Source: an uncultured Oscillospiraceae bacterium
Lineage (GTDB): Bacteria > Bacillota > Clostridia > Oscillospirales > Oscillospiraceae
Length of the DNA stretch: 64,000 nucleotides
Assembly: GCA_947626845.1 (NCBI GenBank)
Contig: CANQTW010000003.1
Coordinates: 62,001-126,000, forward strand
Reading direction: 5' to 3'
The notes under the pieces are model-generated. The model saw only the letters and a list, made by a program, of their open reading frames with translations. It did not search any database and was not told where the DNA came from. The position numbers were made by a program, and so were the translations under genes. Position 1 is the stretch's first letter. Each line of letters opens with the position of its first letter. Shown here piece by piece: positions 33,520 to 42,357 of this stretch.

Positions 33520-35655
33520 TTACTCCTGGGGAAGGTCCTCAGGGGCGGGAGGATTCTCGGAATCATAGACAACGGCGGGCTCGTCATCGTCAAGCGCCGG
33601 CTCCTCGGCCTCAGGAGCGGCCACGGGAACGGCGGGCTCGGAGAGCGCGCGAATGGAGAGGGATACCTTCTTGTTCTCGTTGTCGATCTTGATGATCTTG
33701 GCCTTTACGACATCGCCCTCGGACAGAACATCGTCAGGCTTGCCGATGCGGCGGTCAGCGATCTGGGAGATGTGGATAAGGCCGTCAACGCCGGGGATGA
33801 TCTCGGCAAAGGCGCCGAAGGTCATGAGCTTGACGATCTTCACCTCGGCAACGGAACCTTCGGGATAGGCGGTGGTGAACTTGACCCAGGGGTTCTCGTT
33901 GGGGTCCTTGTAGCCCAGGCTGATCTTGCGGTTTTCCTTATCGAAGGAGATGACGTAAACGTCGATCTCATCGCCTACCTTCAGCACCTCGGAGGGCTGA
34001 TGGATACGCTTCCAGCTGAGCTCGGAGACATGGACCATGCCGTCCACGCCGCCGATGTCCACAAAAGCGCCGTAAGAGGTGAGGGACTTGACGACGCCGT
34101 GATAGCGCTTGCCTACCTCGATCTCATTCCAGGTGGCCTCCGCCTTGGCTCTGCGCTCCTCGTAGGCCACGGCGCGAATGGAACCCACCACGCGCTTGCG
34201 GGGCTGGTTGACCTCGGTGATGCGGAGCTTCACATGCTTCTTCAGAAGGTCGCTCATGGGCGCTTCCTTGGGCAGGCCGGACTGAGAGGCGGGCACAAAG
34301 ACACGCACACCCTTGCAATTGACAACGATGCCGCCCTTGTTCTCCTCCACCACGACGCCCTCCACCACGGTGCGGTTGGCACGGGCGTCCACGATGGAAT
34401 CCCAGTTCTTCACGCTGTCAAGACGCTTCTTGGACAGCATGACAACGCCGTCCTGGTCGTTGACGCGCATGACAAACGCCTCGATCTCATCACCCACATG
34501 GATCACGTCGTTGACGTTCACGTTGGCGTCATCCGTAAACTCGGAAATGGGAATATATCCGGACTGCTTGGTTCCCAGGTCCACGGAAATCTCAGACGGG
34601 GTAATAGAGGCGACTACGCCCCTGACCTTCTCCCCCGTATGTAAGGTCTTGATGGAACGCTCAAGCAGCTCTTCAAAAGAGGCCTCCGCCTCAGGTGTTT
34701 CAGGTGCTTCGGGCGCCTCAGGCGCTTCGGGAGCCTCAACGGTCTCCACAACGTTTTCGACGGTCTCCGCCGTCTTGGTCTCTTCTTCGGCTGTCTCCAC
34801 AGCCTTGATCTCGTCACTCATCTTCCTGTTGACCTCCTTAATTATCCACTCTGGTGTGGAGGCGCCGGCAGTCACACCCACCCGCTTCGCTCCGCGGAGA
34901 AGCGATAAGTCCAGCTGGGAGGCGTTTTCCAGAAGCAACACCTTCCCGCAGCACTCGCCGCATACACCCGCAAGCTTCGCCGTGTTGGCGCTGCGCCGTC
35001 CGCCTATTACGATCATCACATCGGCGGTTTGGGCTATTTCTCGCGCCTCCCGCTGCCGGTTTGATGTCGTATTGCATATTGTATCAAAGATTTGCGCGTT
35101 TGTACACTGTTTTTTCAGAATTTTAACACTATTTTCAAAATTATTTCGCTCTCCGGTGGTCTGTGACACCACAGAAATCGGTAAATTTACATTATCTGGC
35201 GATTCTGACAGCCATTTTTCCGCATCAATGGGGTTTCCCAGCACAACGCAGTCGGTGCACCAGCCGGACACGGCTGTGACCTCCGGGTGATTTCGCTCGC
35301 CGATGATCACGATCTTCCGGCCCGCTTCGGACTCTGTCCGCACCAGCCTGTGGATGCGCTCCACGTCGGGGCAGGTGGCGTCGATCACCGGACAGCCCAG
35401 GGCGCTGAGCTTATCATATACGGCTTTTCCAACGCCGTGACTGCGGATGATAACGGGTTCGCCGGGGACAAGCTCGTCTACGCTGTTCACCGTCCTGATC
35501 CCTCTGGCTTCAAGGCGGGCCACCACGTCGTCGTTGTGGATGAGCGGTCCCAGGCAGGCGCACCGGCCATATTTATCCGCCGCCTCCTCCGCCAGCCTGA
35601 CGGCCCGTCTGACGCCGAAGCAGAACCCGGCGGAGCGGGCGTTGACGATCTCCAT
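33520..35655 (-). CDS. ispH-rpsA: Bifunctional IspH (HMBPP reductase)-ribosomal protein S1
   Basis: A 711-residue fusion. Residues 1-280 are IspH/LytB: MEIVNARSAGFCFGVRRAVR with cluster ligand Cys12, DATCPDVE (second Cys near 94) and a third near 190, which convert HMBPP to IPP and DMAPP with a 4Fe-4S cluster. After an acidic linker rich in Glu-Ala-Pro (about 290-335) come four S1 RNA-binding repeats (starting near 345, 430, 515 and 600), for example YHGVVKSLTSYGAFVDIGGV. S1 assists translation initiation. This fusion is known in clostridia. Its start overlaps the plsC stop by one base, within a cmk-plsC-ispH transcript. Confidence 0.95.
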   Translation of the reverse strand: MEIVNARSAGFCFGVRRAVRLAEEAADKYGRCACLGPLIHNDDVVARLEARGIRTVNSVDELVPGEPVIIRSHGVGKAVYDKLSALGCPVIDATCPDVERIHRLVRTESEAGRKIVIIGERNHPEVTAVSGWCTDCVVLGNPIDAEKWLSESPDNVNLPISVVSQTTGERNNFENSVKILKKQCTNAQIFDTICNTTSNRQREAREIAQTADVMIVIGGRRSANTAKLAGVCGECCGKVLLLENASQLDLSLLRGAKRVGVTAGASTPEWIIKEVNRKMSDEIKAVETAEEETKTAETVENVVETVEAPEAPEAPEAPETPEAEASFEELLERSIKTLHTGEKVRGVVASITPSEISVDLGTKQSGYIPISEFTDDANVNVNDVIHVGDEIEAFVMRVNDQDGVVMLSKKRLDSVKNWDSIVDARANRTVVEGVVVEENKGGIVVNCKGVRVFVPASQSGLPKEAPMSDLLKKHVKLRITEVNQPRKRVVGSIRAVAYEERRAKAEATWNEIEVGKRYHGVVKSLTSYGAFVDIGGVDGMVHVSELSWKRIHQPSEVLKVGDEIDVYVISFDKENRKISLGYKDPNENPWVKFTTAYPEGSVAEVKIVKLMTFGAFAEIIPGVDGLIHISQIADRRIGKPDDVLSEGDVVKAKIIKIDNENKKVSLSIRALSEPAVPVAAPEAEEPALDDDEPAVVYDSENPPAPEDLPQE

Positions 35656-36272
35656 CAGACTGCCCTCCCCCTTATAGGTTCAGTATGCCCAAGGGCGGCG
35701 ATTTTATCCATCAATTCATCGGCGACGCGCTCCAGCTCCTCTTTCGTCAGCTTTCCGGCGGCCTTTATGTCCATGGGCTTGCCCACGATGACGCGGATGC
35801 GGTGAAAGAGCTTTTTCTCCCGTGGAATATACATGGGAACGATAGGAGCGCCGGTCTTTTCCGCGATGCGCACGGCTCCGGCCTTGGGACTGACCTCGCC
35901 GTCCACATGCGTGCGGGTGCCCTCCGGGAAGATGCCCAGCTTCTTGCCGGACTTCAGCACCTGCAGGGCGGATTTCATGGCGTTGAGGTCGGCGCTTCCC
36001 CGGTTAACGGGAAAGGTGCCGATGCCGCGCAGAACAGCGCCCAGGGGCTTGAAATTGAATAGCTCTTGCTTGGCCATCAGGCACAGGTGGTACTTCCACG
36101 GCGTAGCGAAAGCCATATAGAAGGGGTCGGAGAAGTGGGTATGATTGGCGCAGAGGATGGCGGGGCCTTCGGGGATGTTCTCCCGGCCATAGACCTTGAA
36201 AGGAAAGAGAAGTCCATACGTCCACATGACGATCGCCCGCAGGATCGTATAAAGAAGCTTTTTAAAATCCAT
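35655..36272 (-). CDS. plsC: 1-acyl-sn-glycerol-3-phosphate acyltransferase PlsC
   Basis: A 205-residue membrane-associated acyltransferase making phosphatidic acid. The catalytic NHTHFSD (HX4D, near residue 38) and IFPEGTRTH (near 115) are intact, and a hydrophobic N-terminal helix (LLYTILRAIVMWTYGLLF) anchors it. The ATG at 36272 overlaps the cmk stop as TGATG, and the stop overlaps ispH the same way, so the three are probably coupled in translation. The longer open frame runs through cmk and is rejected. Confidence 0.94.
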   Translation of the reverse strand: MDFKKLLYTILRAIVMWTYGLLFPFKVYGRENIPEGPAILCANHTHFSDPFYMAFATPWKYHLCLMAKQELFNFKPLGAVLRGIGTFPVNRGSADLNAMKSALQVLKSGKKLGIFPEGTRTHVDGEVSPKAGAVRIAEKTGAPIVPMYIPREKKLFHRIRVIVGKPMDIKAAGKLTKEELERVADELMDKIAALGHTEPIRGRAV

Positions 36273-36943
36273 CACAGACGCTCCCTGATGATCTGGCTGA
36301 TCAGCGCGAAGCTGGCGTCCAGATCGTGCTCCGTGGTATCGCACATGACGGCGTCAGGGGCGGGACGAAGCGGGGCGATATCGCGGCTGGAATCGTTGCG
36401 GTCACGCTGTTCGATGTCCCGAAGCACGGTCTCAAAATCCGTCTCTATCCCCTTCTCACGCAGCTCCCGATAGCGGCGACGGGCCCGTTCGGCGGCGGAA
36501 GCGGTAAGGAATATCTTGATCTTCGCCTCCGGCAGGACGACGGTCCCGATGTCACGTCCGTCCATGATGACGTTATACCTCCTGGCCATATCCCTCTGGG
36601 TGTCCAGGAGGAAGGCCCGTACCGCCGGAATGGCCGACACATCCGAGGCCGCCATGGACACCTCCGGAGTACGGATAAGGTCGGTGACATCCTCGCCGTT
36701 CAGGTCCATGCGCTGGACGCCGCTGTCATCATAATACATCCCGATCCTGATGTGGGGCAAAAGCGCGGTAACGCCCTCCCGGTCTTTGGTGTTGACGCCG
36801 TGCCTCAGCGTGTACAGGCCAACGGTGCGGTAAAGCGCGCCTGTGTCCACATAGATAAAGCCAAACGCTTTTGCCGTCATACGGGCAAGGGTGGACTTTC
36901 CCGCCCCGGAGGGGCCGTCTATGGCGATGGAAATAGGTTCCAT
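36272..36943 (-). CDS. cmk: Cytidylate kinase
   Basis: A 223-residue (d)CMP kinase. The P-loop DGPSGAGKST lies at residues 9-18, with the NMP-binding YVDTGALYRTVGLY and the LID region DGRDIGTVVLPEA. An upstream ATG (36961) is in frame, but the ATG at 36943 is better placed after AAGGAAC and gives the common start (MEPISIAIDG). The order cmk-plsC-ispH-rpsA is widely conserved in clostridia. Confidence 0.95.
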   Translation of the reverse strand: MEPISIAIDGPSGAGKSTLARMTAKAFGFIYVDTGALYRTVGLYTLRHGVNTKDREGVTALLPHIRIGMYYDDSGVQRMDLNGEDVTDLIRTPEVSMAASDVSAIPAVRAFLLDTQRDMARRYNVIMDGRDIGTVVLPEAKIKIFLTASAAERARRRYRELREKGIETDFETVLRDIEQRDRNDSSRDIAPLRPAPDAVMCDTTEHDLDASFALISQIIRERL

Positions 36944-36973
36944 ACAAACAGTTCCTTTCATAAAGGGTTATGG

Positions 36974-38227
36974 TTATGCGCCAACGCATTTGGCCGCCGC
37001 GAAGGCGGTGGACCAGGCGATCTGGAGATTGAAGCCGCCGGTATAGGCGTCTACGTCCATGACCTCGCCGGCAAAATAGAGGCCGTTAACAAGCTTTGAG
37101 CCCATGGTCCGCGGGTCGATCTCGCGGGTCTCCACGCCGCCGGAGGTGACGATTGCCTCCTCTACCGGACGCGCCCCGGTGATCTTCACGGGGAATGCCT
37201 TGAAAAGCGTCAGGAGCTTTCTTCTCTGCAGGTGGGTAATGGCGTTGACCTTGGTCTCCGGCGGGATGCCGGAGCGCTCCACCAGCACGGGGATCATGCT
37301 ACGTCCGGCCAGATCGCCCAGGGCGTTCTGGAAATCTCTGTTTTTGTATTTCTCAAAATCGCGCAGCAGGCGCCTGTCCAGGGTCTCCTCGTCCAGCGCC
37401 GGCTTTAAGTCGATATAAAGGGTGTAGCCGGTGTGTTCAAAATCCCTCATATGGGCCGAGGCGGAGAGGATCATGGGGCCGGAGACGCCAAAATGGGTGA
37501 AGAGCATCTCGCCGAAGTCCTCATAGATTTTTTTCCCGTACTGATCCATCACCTTAAGGCCCACGTTTTTCAGGGAGAATCCCTGCATTCTGGGGCAGTC
37601 GTCCCCCTCCGCCTCCAGCGGGACCAGGGACGGACGGGGCGGAACGATGGCGTGGCCCAGCTCGGAGGCCAGGCGATATCCGTCGCCGTCGGAGCCGGTG
37701 ACAGGGTAGCTCAGACCGCCTGTGGCGATCAAAACGCGACTTGACGGGAAAACGGTCTCTCTCCCCTCCCCGTCCAGGGCCAGTACGCCGGTGACGGCGC
37801 CGTTTTCAGCGAGGATATGCTCGGCTTTAGCCCGTATCACATGGACGCCGTTTTCGCGGGCAAAGGCGCGAAGGGCCTCCACAATGTCCCCCGCCCTGTC
37901 GGATACGGGGAAAACCCGGTTCCCCCGCTCGGTTTTCAGGGGAACGCCCAAGGATTCAAACAGCTCCATGACCTTTTGGGGTGGAAAGGCGGTGACGGCG
38001 CTGTATAGAAATTTCCCATTGCGGGGAATATTGGCGATGACCTCGCGGGGAGTGACGTTGTTGGTGAGATTGCATCTGCCTTTGCCGGTGATGCCCAGCT
38101 TCCGGCAGGTATATCTGGTCTTTTCAAGAACGGTGACCGAGGCCCCCGCCTGAGCGGCAAACCCCGCGGCCATCATGCCGGCGGCGCCGCCGCCGATGAC
38201 GACAAGGTCACTGCTCGTATTTTTCAT
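36974..38227 (-). CDS. BaiN/HI0933-like FAD-dependent oxidoreductase
   Basis: A 417-residue flavoprotein of the HI0933 family (BaiN/YhiN group). The dinucleotide-binding VIGGGAAGMMAA is at residues about 10-21, followed by CRKLGITGKGRCNLTN and the C-terminal FAGEVMDVDAYTGGFNLQIA. A family member, BaiN, has been linked to bile-acid dehydroxylation, but most are of unknown substrate, so I give no reaction. The ATG at 38227 overlaps the RpiR gene by 20 nt. cmk follows after 30 nt. Sequence and length are normal. Confidence 0.87.
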   Translation of the reverse strand: MKNTSSDLVVIGGGAAGMMAAGFAAQAGASVTVLEKTRYTCRKLGITGKGRCNLTNNVTPREVIANIPRNGKFLYSAVTAFPPQKVMELFESLGVPLKTERGNRVFPVSDRAGDIVEALRAFARENGVHVIRAKAEHILAENGAVTGVLALDGEGRETVFPSSRVLIATGGLSYPVTGSDGDGYRLASELGHAIVPPRPSLVPLEAEGDDCPRMQGFSLKNVGLKVMDQYGKKIYEDFGEMLFTHFGVSGPMILSASAHMRDFEHTGYTLYIDLKPALDEETLDRRLLRDFEKYKNRDFQNALGDLAGRSMIPVLVERSGIPPETKVNAITHLQRRKLLTLFKAFPVKITGARPVEEAIVTSGGVETREIDPRTMGSKLVNGLYFAGEVMDVDAYTGGFNLQIAWSTAFAAAKCVGA

Positions 38228-39071
38228 AGACGTCAAACTCCGTCCAGATATTTTCCAGCTTTTCAAAGGTGCCGGCCAGATCCTTTTCGGACTTCTCGGC
38301 CACCGCGACGATCAGGGCGTTGATAAGGCTCAGCGGAGCCACCAGGGAGTCCAGGAAGGAGATCATATCACTGCGCGCGTACAGCTTCAGGTCGGCCAGC
38401 TGGGCCACCAGGCTGGACTCGGAGTCGGTAATGCCGATGATCCTGGCCCCCTTGTCCCTGGCGTAGCGCATGGCCATAATGGTCCTGCGGGAGTACCGCG
38501 GGAAGGAGATGGCCACCAGGACGTCCCCCTCGCCGATATGGAGGATCTGCTCGTATATCTCGGAAAAGGCACTCTGGGAGATGACGCGGACGTCGGGGAA
38601 AAGCTGATTCAGATAAAAGCCCATAAAGCCGGAGAGCACCGCGGAGGAGCGCACCCCCACGATATAGACTGTGCGGGCCTGGCTGATGGCGGTGGCGGCG
38701 GCCTCAAACTCGTCGCGGTCCAGCTCCTCCAGGGTGTGGCGAATTTTGGCCATATCGGAGTTGAGAACCGTCTCAGGCACGTCGGTGCCTGTAATGAGGT
38801 CCCTGGCTACCTCGATGCGCTGTACGGTGGTGAGCCTGTTTTTCACCAGCTCCTGCATGGCGCGGCGCATTTCCGGGTAGCCGTCATAGCCCAGGTCGGC
38901 GGCAAAACGAACCACTGTGGATTCGCTGACGTTGGCCGCCGCGCCAAGGCGTCCCGCCGTCATAAAGGCGGCCTTCTCGTAATTGTCCGTGATGTAATCG
39001 GATATCCTGCGCTGTCCCTTGGAGAAGGTAGGCGCAAGCTCCCGAATGGTGGTCAATACGTCCTTTCCCAT
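38208..39071 (-). CDS. MurR/RpiR-family transcriptional regulator
   Basis: A 287-residue regulator with an N-terminal HTH_6 domain (about residues 1-77, with SKGQRRISDYITDN and NVSESTVVRFAADLGYDGYP) and a C-terminal SIS sugar-phosphate domain (about 120-260, ARTVYIVGVRSSAVLSGF and AISFPRYSRRTIMAMRYARD). Such proteins sense phosphosugars and usually control sugar or cell-wall-sugar genes. No sugar gene is adjacent; it overlaps an FAD oxidoreductase instead, so its target is unclear. The ATG at 39071 follows AAGGAAGG; a further upstream ATG (39143) is less likely. A promoter is seen at 39155. Confidence 0.88.
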   Translation of the reverse strand: MGKDVLTTIRELAPTFSKGQRRISDYITDNYEKAAFMTAGRLGAAANVSESTVVRFAADLGYDGYPEMRRAMQELVKNRLTTVQRIEVARDLITGTDVPETVLNSDMAKIRHTLEELDRDEFEAAATAISQARTVYIVGVRSSAVLSGFMGFYLNQLFPDVRVISQSAFSEIYEQILHIGEGDVLVAISFPRYSRRTIMAMRYARDKGARIIGITDSESSLVAQLADLKLYARSDMISFLDSLVAPLSLINALIVAVAEKSEKDLAGTFEKLENIWTEFDVYEKYEQ

Positions 39072-39154
39072 GGCAAAAACCTTCCTTATCTCAGGTTGTG
39101 GCTGTTGAATCAGTCTTGATCGAACCCTTTCGTCAAAGCGCATTTTTCATCCCT

Positions 39155-39182
39155 ATTATATTGCGTTTTGTCTAAAATGCAA
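39155..39182 (-). promoter_or_regulatory. Promoter of the RpiR-type regulator
   Basis: Minus strand: TTGCAT (39182-39177), a 16-nt spacer and a perfect TATAAT (39160-39155), about 75 nt before the chosen ATG. It lies in an AT-rich gap after rluB. Confidence 0.6.
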
Positions 39183-39228
39183 GTGTAAATACAAAATAAA
39201 TGAAATATTTGCGTGTAAAACTTGCAAT

Positions 39229-39933
39229 TCATCGGCTCAAAGACTCAATTTCCGCCGGAGTCAGGTGACGCCAGGCGCCCTTTTGGAGCCTGCCCAGGCT
39301 GACGGTGCCGATGGAGATTCTGGTAAGGCGCTTCACCGTAAGGTCCGCCATCTGGCACATACGGCGAATCTGGCGATTTTTTCCCTCGTGGATGGTGATG
39401 TCCATGGTGGTGACCGCGCCGTCCGATCTGACAAGCCGCACCGCGGGCGCCGCAAGAGGGGCGCCGTCCAGCTCCATGGGCTCCTGAAGCCGCCTTATGC
39501 CCCTTTCCGCGTCGCCTGTCACCAGGACGCGGTAGGTCTTTTCCTTTTCAAAGGAGGGGTGCATGACACGGTTGGCGAAATCCCCGTCGTTGGTCATCAG
39601 GAGCAGGCCCTCGGAGTTGATATCCAGTCTCCCAACAGGGTAGACGCGCTCCGGGATATCGGCCACCAGCTCCCTGACGGTCTTTCTCCCCTTCTCGTCG
39701 CTCATGGTGGTCACATAGCCCACGGGCTTATTGAGCATTATGTAATATTTCTTTCCGGGGGTGGACAGGAGCTCCCCGCGCAGACGTATCTGGTCCCTGT
39801 ACGGGTCGGCCTTGTCCCCTATTCCGGCAACAGCGCCGTTGACGGTAACGAGGCCCTCCCCTATCAGCTTTTCGGCGGCCCTGCGGGATATGCCCGCCCT
39901 GGCCGCCAGGACCTTCTGAAGGCGTTCTTCCAT
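39229..39933 (-). CDS. rluB: rRNA pseudouridine synthase, RluB/RsuA family
   Basis: A 234-residue enzyme with an N-terminal S4 RNA-binding domain (EERLQKVLAARAGISRRAAE) and a catalytic domain containing YPVGRLDINSEGLLLMTNDG (catalytic Asp near residue 103). It isomerises uridine in rRNA, probably 23S position 2605 (Escherichia coli numbering), by family analogy. The ATG at 39933 follows GGAGTGATTTCCTG. In many clostridia it lies downstream of scpA/scpB and the dacF-like gene, as here, separated from dacF by a repeat copy at 39955-40033. Confidence 0.93.
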   Translation of the reverse strand: MEERLQKVLAARAGISRRAAEKLIGEGLVTVNGAVAGIGDKADPYRDQIRLRGELLSTPGKKYYIMLNKPVGYVTTMSDEKGRKTVRELVADIPERVYPVGRLDINSEGLLLMTNDGDFANRVMHPSFEKEKTYRVLVTGDAERGIRRLQEPMELDGAPLAAPAVRLVRSDGAVTTMDITIHEGKNRQIRRMCQMADLTVKRLTRISIGTVSLGRLQKGAWRHLTPAEIESLSR

Positions 39934-39954
39934 CAGGAAATCACTCCTTTAACA

Positions 39955-40033
39955 CTGTCGAAAAAGCCATGACGGGCTTTTTCCGACGCACATGCCGCCG
40001 GAAAAATATCAAATATGCGTTTATGACAAGCTG
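39955..40033 (-). repeat. Dispersed intergenic repeat, copy B
   Basis: Read on the minus strand it runs CAGCTTGTC..., ATATTTTTCCGGCGGCATG, then GTCGGAAAAAGCCC-GTCAT-GGCTTTTTCGAC. It matches copies at 30523 and 54771 (plus orientation). Its first bases form the last codons and the stop of the dacF-like gene. The hairpin could act as a weak terminator between dacF and rluB. Confidence 0.65.
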
Positions 40034-41133
40034 CCCTTGATCATCAACCGTATCCGCTCCAAAGGCTTGAGCTTCCGTGGGGCGTTCCTGCTTACGCTTT
40101 CGGCGTATTCCAGCGGTATTTCCGTGAGCTTCCGTCCGTCCTTCATCACAATGGCTGTGCCGGCAAGGCCGCCCTCCGCCACACCGGCGTAGACGAACCG
40201 CGGCAGGGACACTTGGACGGTAAGCTCCTCCCCCGCCCGTGTGAGCAGGGAGAAGCCGGAGGCCGCGCGAACAGGGACATCGGGAACAGAACCGGAGATC
40301 ACGGGGACGCGGCCCATTGCATCCCCCGTCCTGACCGGCGTCTGCATCCGCCATTGGGAAAAGCCCATATCGAGAAGCGCCGCCTGGTCGGCCCAGTCGT
40401 CCCCGTCATGGAGGGTGACGCAAATGAGCCGCATACCGTCGCGCTGAGCGCAGGTGACCAGCGTTCTGCCGGCCTTCTTGGTGTAGCCGGTCTTGCCGGT
40501 GATCATGCCCTCATAGCTCCACATGAGCTTATTGTGGTTGGTATAGGTGTGCCCGCCGAAGGTGATGCTTTTTGTGGACGCGATCTCCACAAAAAGCGGG
40601 TCGTCCATGCAGGCCCGCATGATCTGCGCCAGATCCCGCGCCGACGAGTAGTGGCCGTCCTCATGGAGGCCGTGGGGATTCAGAAAATGGGTGTTCTCAA
40701 GGCCCAGCGCGGCGGCACGGTCATTCATCATGTCCGCGAAGGCCTCCACGGAGCCGGCTACATGGACGGCAAGGGCCACGGCGGCGTCGTTGCCCGATTC
40801 CAGCATGAGTCCGTAGAGAAGCTGGCGCACGGACAGCGTCTGTCCGGCCTTGAGGTACATGGAGGAACCCTCCACGGTCTCACAGACAGCAGGGACGGTG
40901 ACCGTGTCCTCAAGGGACGTGTTTTCCAGGGTCACCAGGGCGGTCATGAGCTTTGTGGTACTGGCGATGGGCAGCCGCTCATCGGGCGCTTTCTCAAACA
41001 GCACGGCTCCGGTGGACGCTTCTATAAGGATGGCGGAACGGGCGCTGACGCTGTCGGCGGCATGGGCGTTAAAAACGGGAAACGCCGCCAGGAAAAACAT
41101 GGCGGCGATTGCCGGTATAATTCGTTTTTTCAT
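40021..41133 (-). CDS. dacF: D-alanyl-D-alanine carboxypeptidase (DacF/PBP5-like)
   Basis: A 370-residue low-molecular-weight penicillin-binding protein. A signal peptide occupies residues 1-26. The serine peptidase S11 motifs follow: SxxK as S58-T-T-K61, SGN in LESGNDAAVA, and KTG in ITGKTGYTKKAGRT. A C-terminal beta domain follows, but no clear amphipathic anchor is seen at the end, possibly because a repeat copy forms the stop codon. It trims D-Ala from peptidoglycan; its position next to ytfJ fits a sporulation-associated DacF/DacB role. The ATG at 41133 follows AAGGTGG, which sits inside a hairpin. Confidence 0.93.
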   Translation of the reverse strand: MKKRIIPAIAAMFFLAAFPVFNAHAADSVSARSAILIEASTGAVLFEKAPDERLPIASTTKLMTALVTLENTSLEDTVTVPAVCETVEGSSMYLKAGQTLSVRQLLYGLMLESGNDAAVALAVHVAGSVEAFADMMNDRAAALGLENTHFLNPHGLHEDGHYSSARDLAQIMRACMDDPLFVEIASTKSITFGGHTYTNHNKLMWSYEGMITGKTGYTKKAGRTLVTCAQRDGMRLICVTLHDGDDWADQAALLDMGFSQWRMQTPVRTGDAMGRVPVISGSVPDVPVRAASGFSLLTRAGEELTVQVSLPRFVYAGVAEGGLAGTAIVMKDGRKLTEIPLEYAESVSRNAPRKLKPLERIRLMIKGSLS

Positions 41134-41135
41134 AG

Positions 41136-41159
41136 TGACACCACCTTTACGGTGTGTCA
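41136..41159 (-). promoter_or_regulatory. Hairpin over the dacF ribosome binding site
   Basis: Minus strand: TGACACACC (41159-41151), loop GTAAA, GGTGGTGTCA (41145-41136), with one bulged G. The SD AGGTGG lies in the 3' arm, and the stem ends two bases before the ATG, so a folded leader would limit initiation. Confidence 0.45.
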
Positions 41160-41181
41160 TTATGCCCCACAAAGGACAGGA

Positions 41182-41631
41182 TTATTCCGCCGGAACCTCA
41201 GGCAGAGCCTCCTCGGCGGCCTCTTTTTCCGCTTTCTCGGCCTTCTCCGCCTTCTTTTTGTCCACGATAGCCGTGATCTTGTCTACGATCTCCGGCGCGT
41301 TGTCGATGATCCTGTCTACAGTGGTGGATGCGGGCGGCTCGATAGTCATCACGCGGACGATGCCCTCCTTGATGACGACAAAGGCGATGGGGTCGATCTT
41401 CACACTTCCGCCGGTGCCGGCGCCGAAGGGGCTGGCTTGTCCGTCCTTCTGGTGCTTACCGGTGAAGTCGGAACCTCCGGAGGCAAAGCCCATACTGACA
41501 CGGGAGATGGGGATGAGGGTGATGCCGTCGGGGGTGACGATGCTCTCCCCGATGACTGTGCTGACGTCCGCCATTTCGCGGAGCTTGTCCATGACGGTAC
41601 CCATAAGGTCATTGATCGGATGCTTGTCCAT
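41182..41631 (-). CDS. ytfJ: GerW/YtfJ-family sporulation protein
   Basis: A 149-residue protein with the YtfJ core: MDKHPINDLMGTVMDKLREM, then VIGESIVTPDGITLIPISRV and a Gly-rich region (SMGFASGGSDF, then GAGTGGSVKIDPIAFVV). The C-terminal third is a Lys/Glu/Ala coil. In Bacillus the homologue GerW is a spore germination factor. It is soluble, with no signal peptide. It overlaps the DUF2953 gene by 23 nt, and the order scpA-scpB-DUF2953-ytfJ-dac is conserved among clostridia. Confidence 0.92.
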   Translation of the reverse strand: MDKHPINDLMGTVMDKLREMADVSTVIGESIVTPDGITLIPISRVSMGFASGGSDFTGKHQKDGQASPFGAGTGGSVKIDPIAFVVIKEGIVRVMTIEPPASTTVDRIIDNAPEIVDKITAIVDKKKAEKAEKAEKEAAEEALPEVPAE

Positions 41632-42313
41632 TTTTATCCACCTTTCCGTTTTTTATGAGCTGACCGATAAGCGCCTTGACGGGCGGCCACACGGCCAGCA
41701 CGATATAAAGTATTTCCCAAATTGCCAGCGTGAGCTGTGCGTCCAGAAAAATTTCACTCTGATCCGTGTCGAAGGTCACGGACGCACCAACATCACGCTC
41801 TTTTACCTTGAAGATATTTTCGATGACCGGCATCAGGGCGCCCACGCCGGCGCTGGCATAGCCGAAGGTCATGGCCGCGTCTGCCGGGTCCGCCGCGGCG
41901 GCGGTGTAATGGAGCACTAATTTGTCGATACAAATCTTGCGGCGGAGCCTGCCAAGAAGCTCGCCTACCGCCTTGAGTACGGAGGAGATAAGCTCAAAGG
42001 TGATCTTGATTTTTTGCTTTGGCTTGGACTTCTCTTTTTTCTCCTCCGGCGCGGGCGTCTCCCGCTTTTCCGGTTTTTCTTTCTTTGGCTTTTTGGCCTT
42101 CTCCTCCCCTTTGGGAAGGAGCTTCAGCCGGACGGGACCCGCGATGAGGCGCAAGGTAAGGCCCTGGCTGTCCAGTATGAGCCTGGCTCCCACGCGGATC
42201 AGAAGGAGCAGGATATCCAAAGTCAGGGTGACGCCCAGGATGATCAGCGCGACCTTGCATTTTCCGCAGCAGAGCAGGATGATAAACGCCAGAAAGTACA
42301 AAACCGTCAGCAA
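41609..42313 (-). CDS. DUF2953 membrane protein
   Basis: A 234-residue protein with an N-terminal pair of hydrophobic segments (LYFLAFIILLCCGKCKVALI). A Lys/Glu/Pro-rich cytosolic stretch follows (about 80-115), then a folded domain with LVLHYTAAAADPADAAMTFG, typical of DUF2953 (YtfI-like). Its partner is YtfJ, encoded in overlap. The function is unknown but likely linked to sporulation or germination. I chose a TTG start at 42313 because GGAGGTGATC lies 7 nt ahead of it. An ATG at 42361 would add 16 residues and overlap scpB, so the start is uncertain. Confidence 0.8.
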   Translation of the reverse strand: MLTVLYFLAFIILLCCGKCKVALIILGVTLTLDILLLLIRVGARLILDSQGLTLRLIAGPVRLKLLPKGEEKAKKPKKEKPEKRETPAPEEKKEKSKPKQKIKITFELISSVLKAVGELLGRLRRKICIDKLVLHYTAAAADPADAAMTFGYASAGVGALMPVIENIFKVKERDVGASVTFDTDQSEIFLDAQLTLAIWEILYIVLAVWPPVKALIGQLIKNGKVDKNGQASDQ

Positions 42314-42357
42314 GGGATCACCTCCCGTAATGATTTTACCACGCCGAAATGAGGCTG

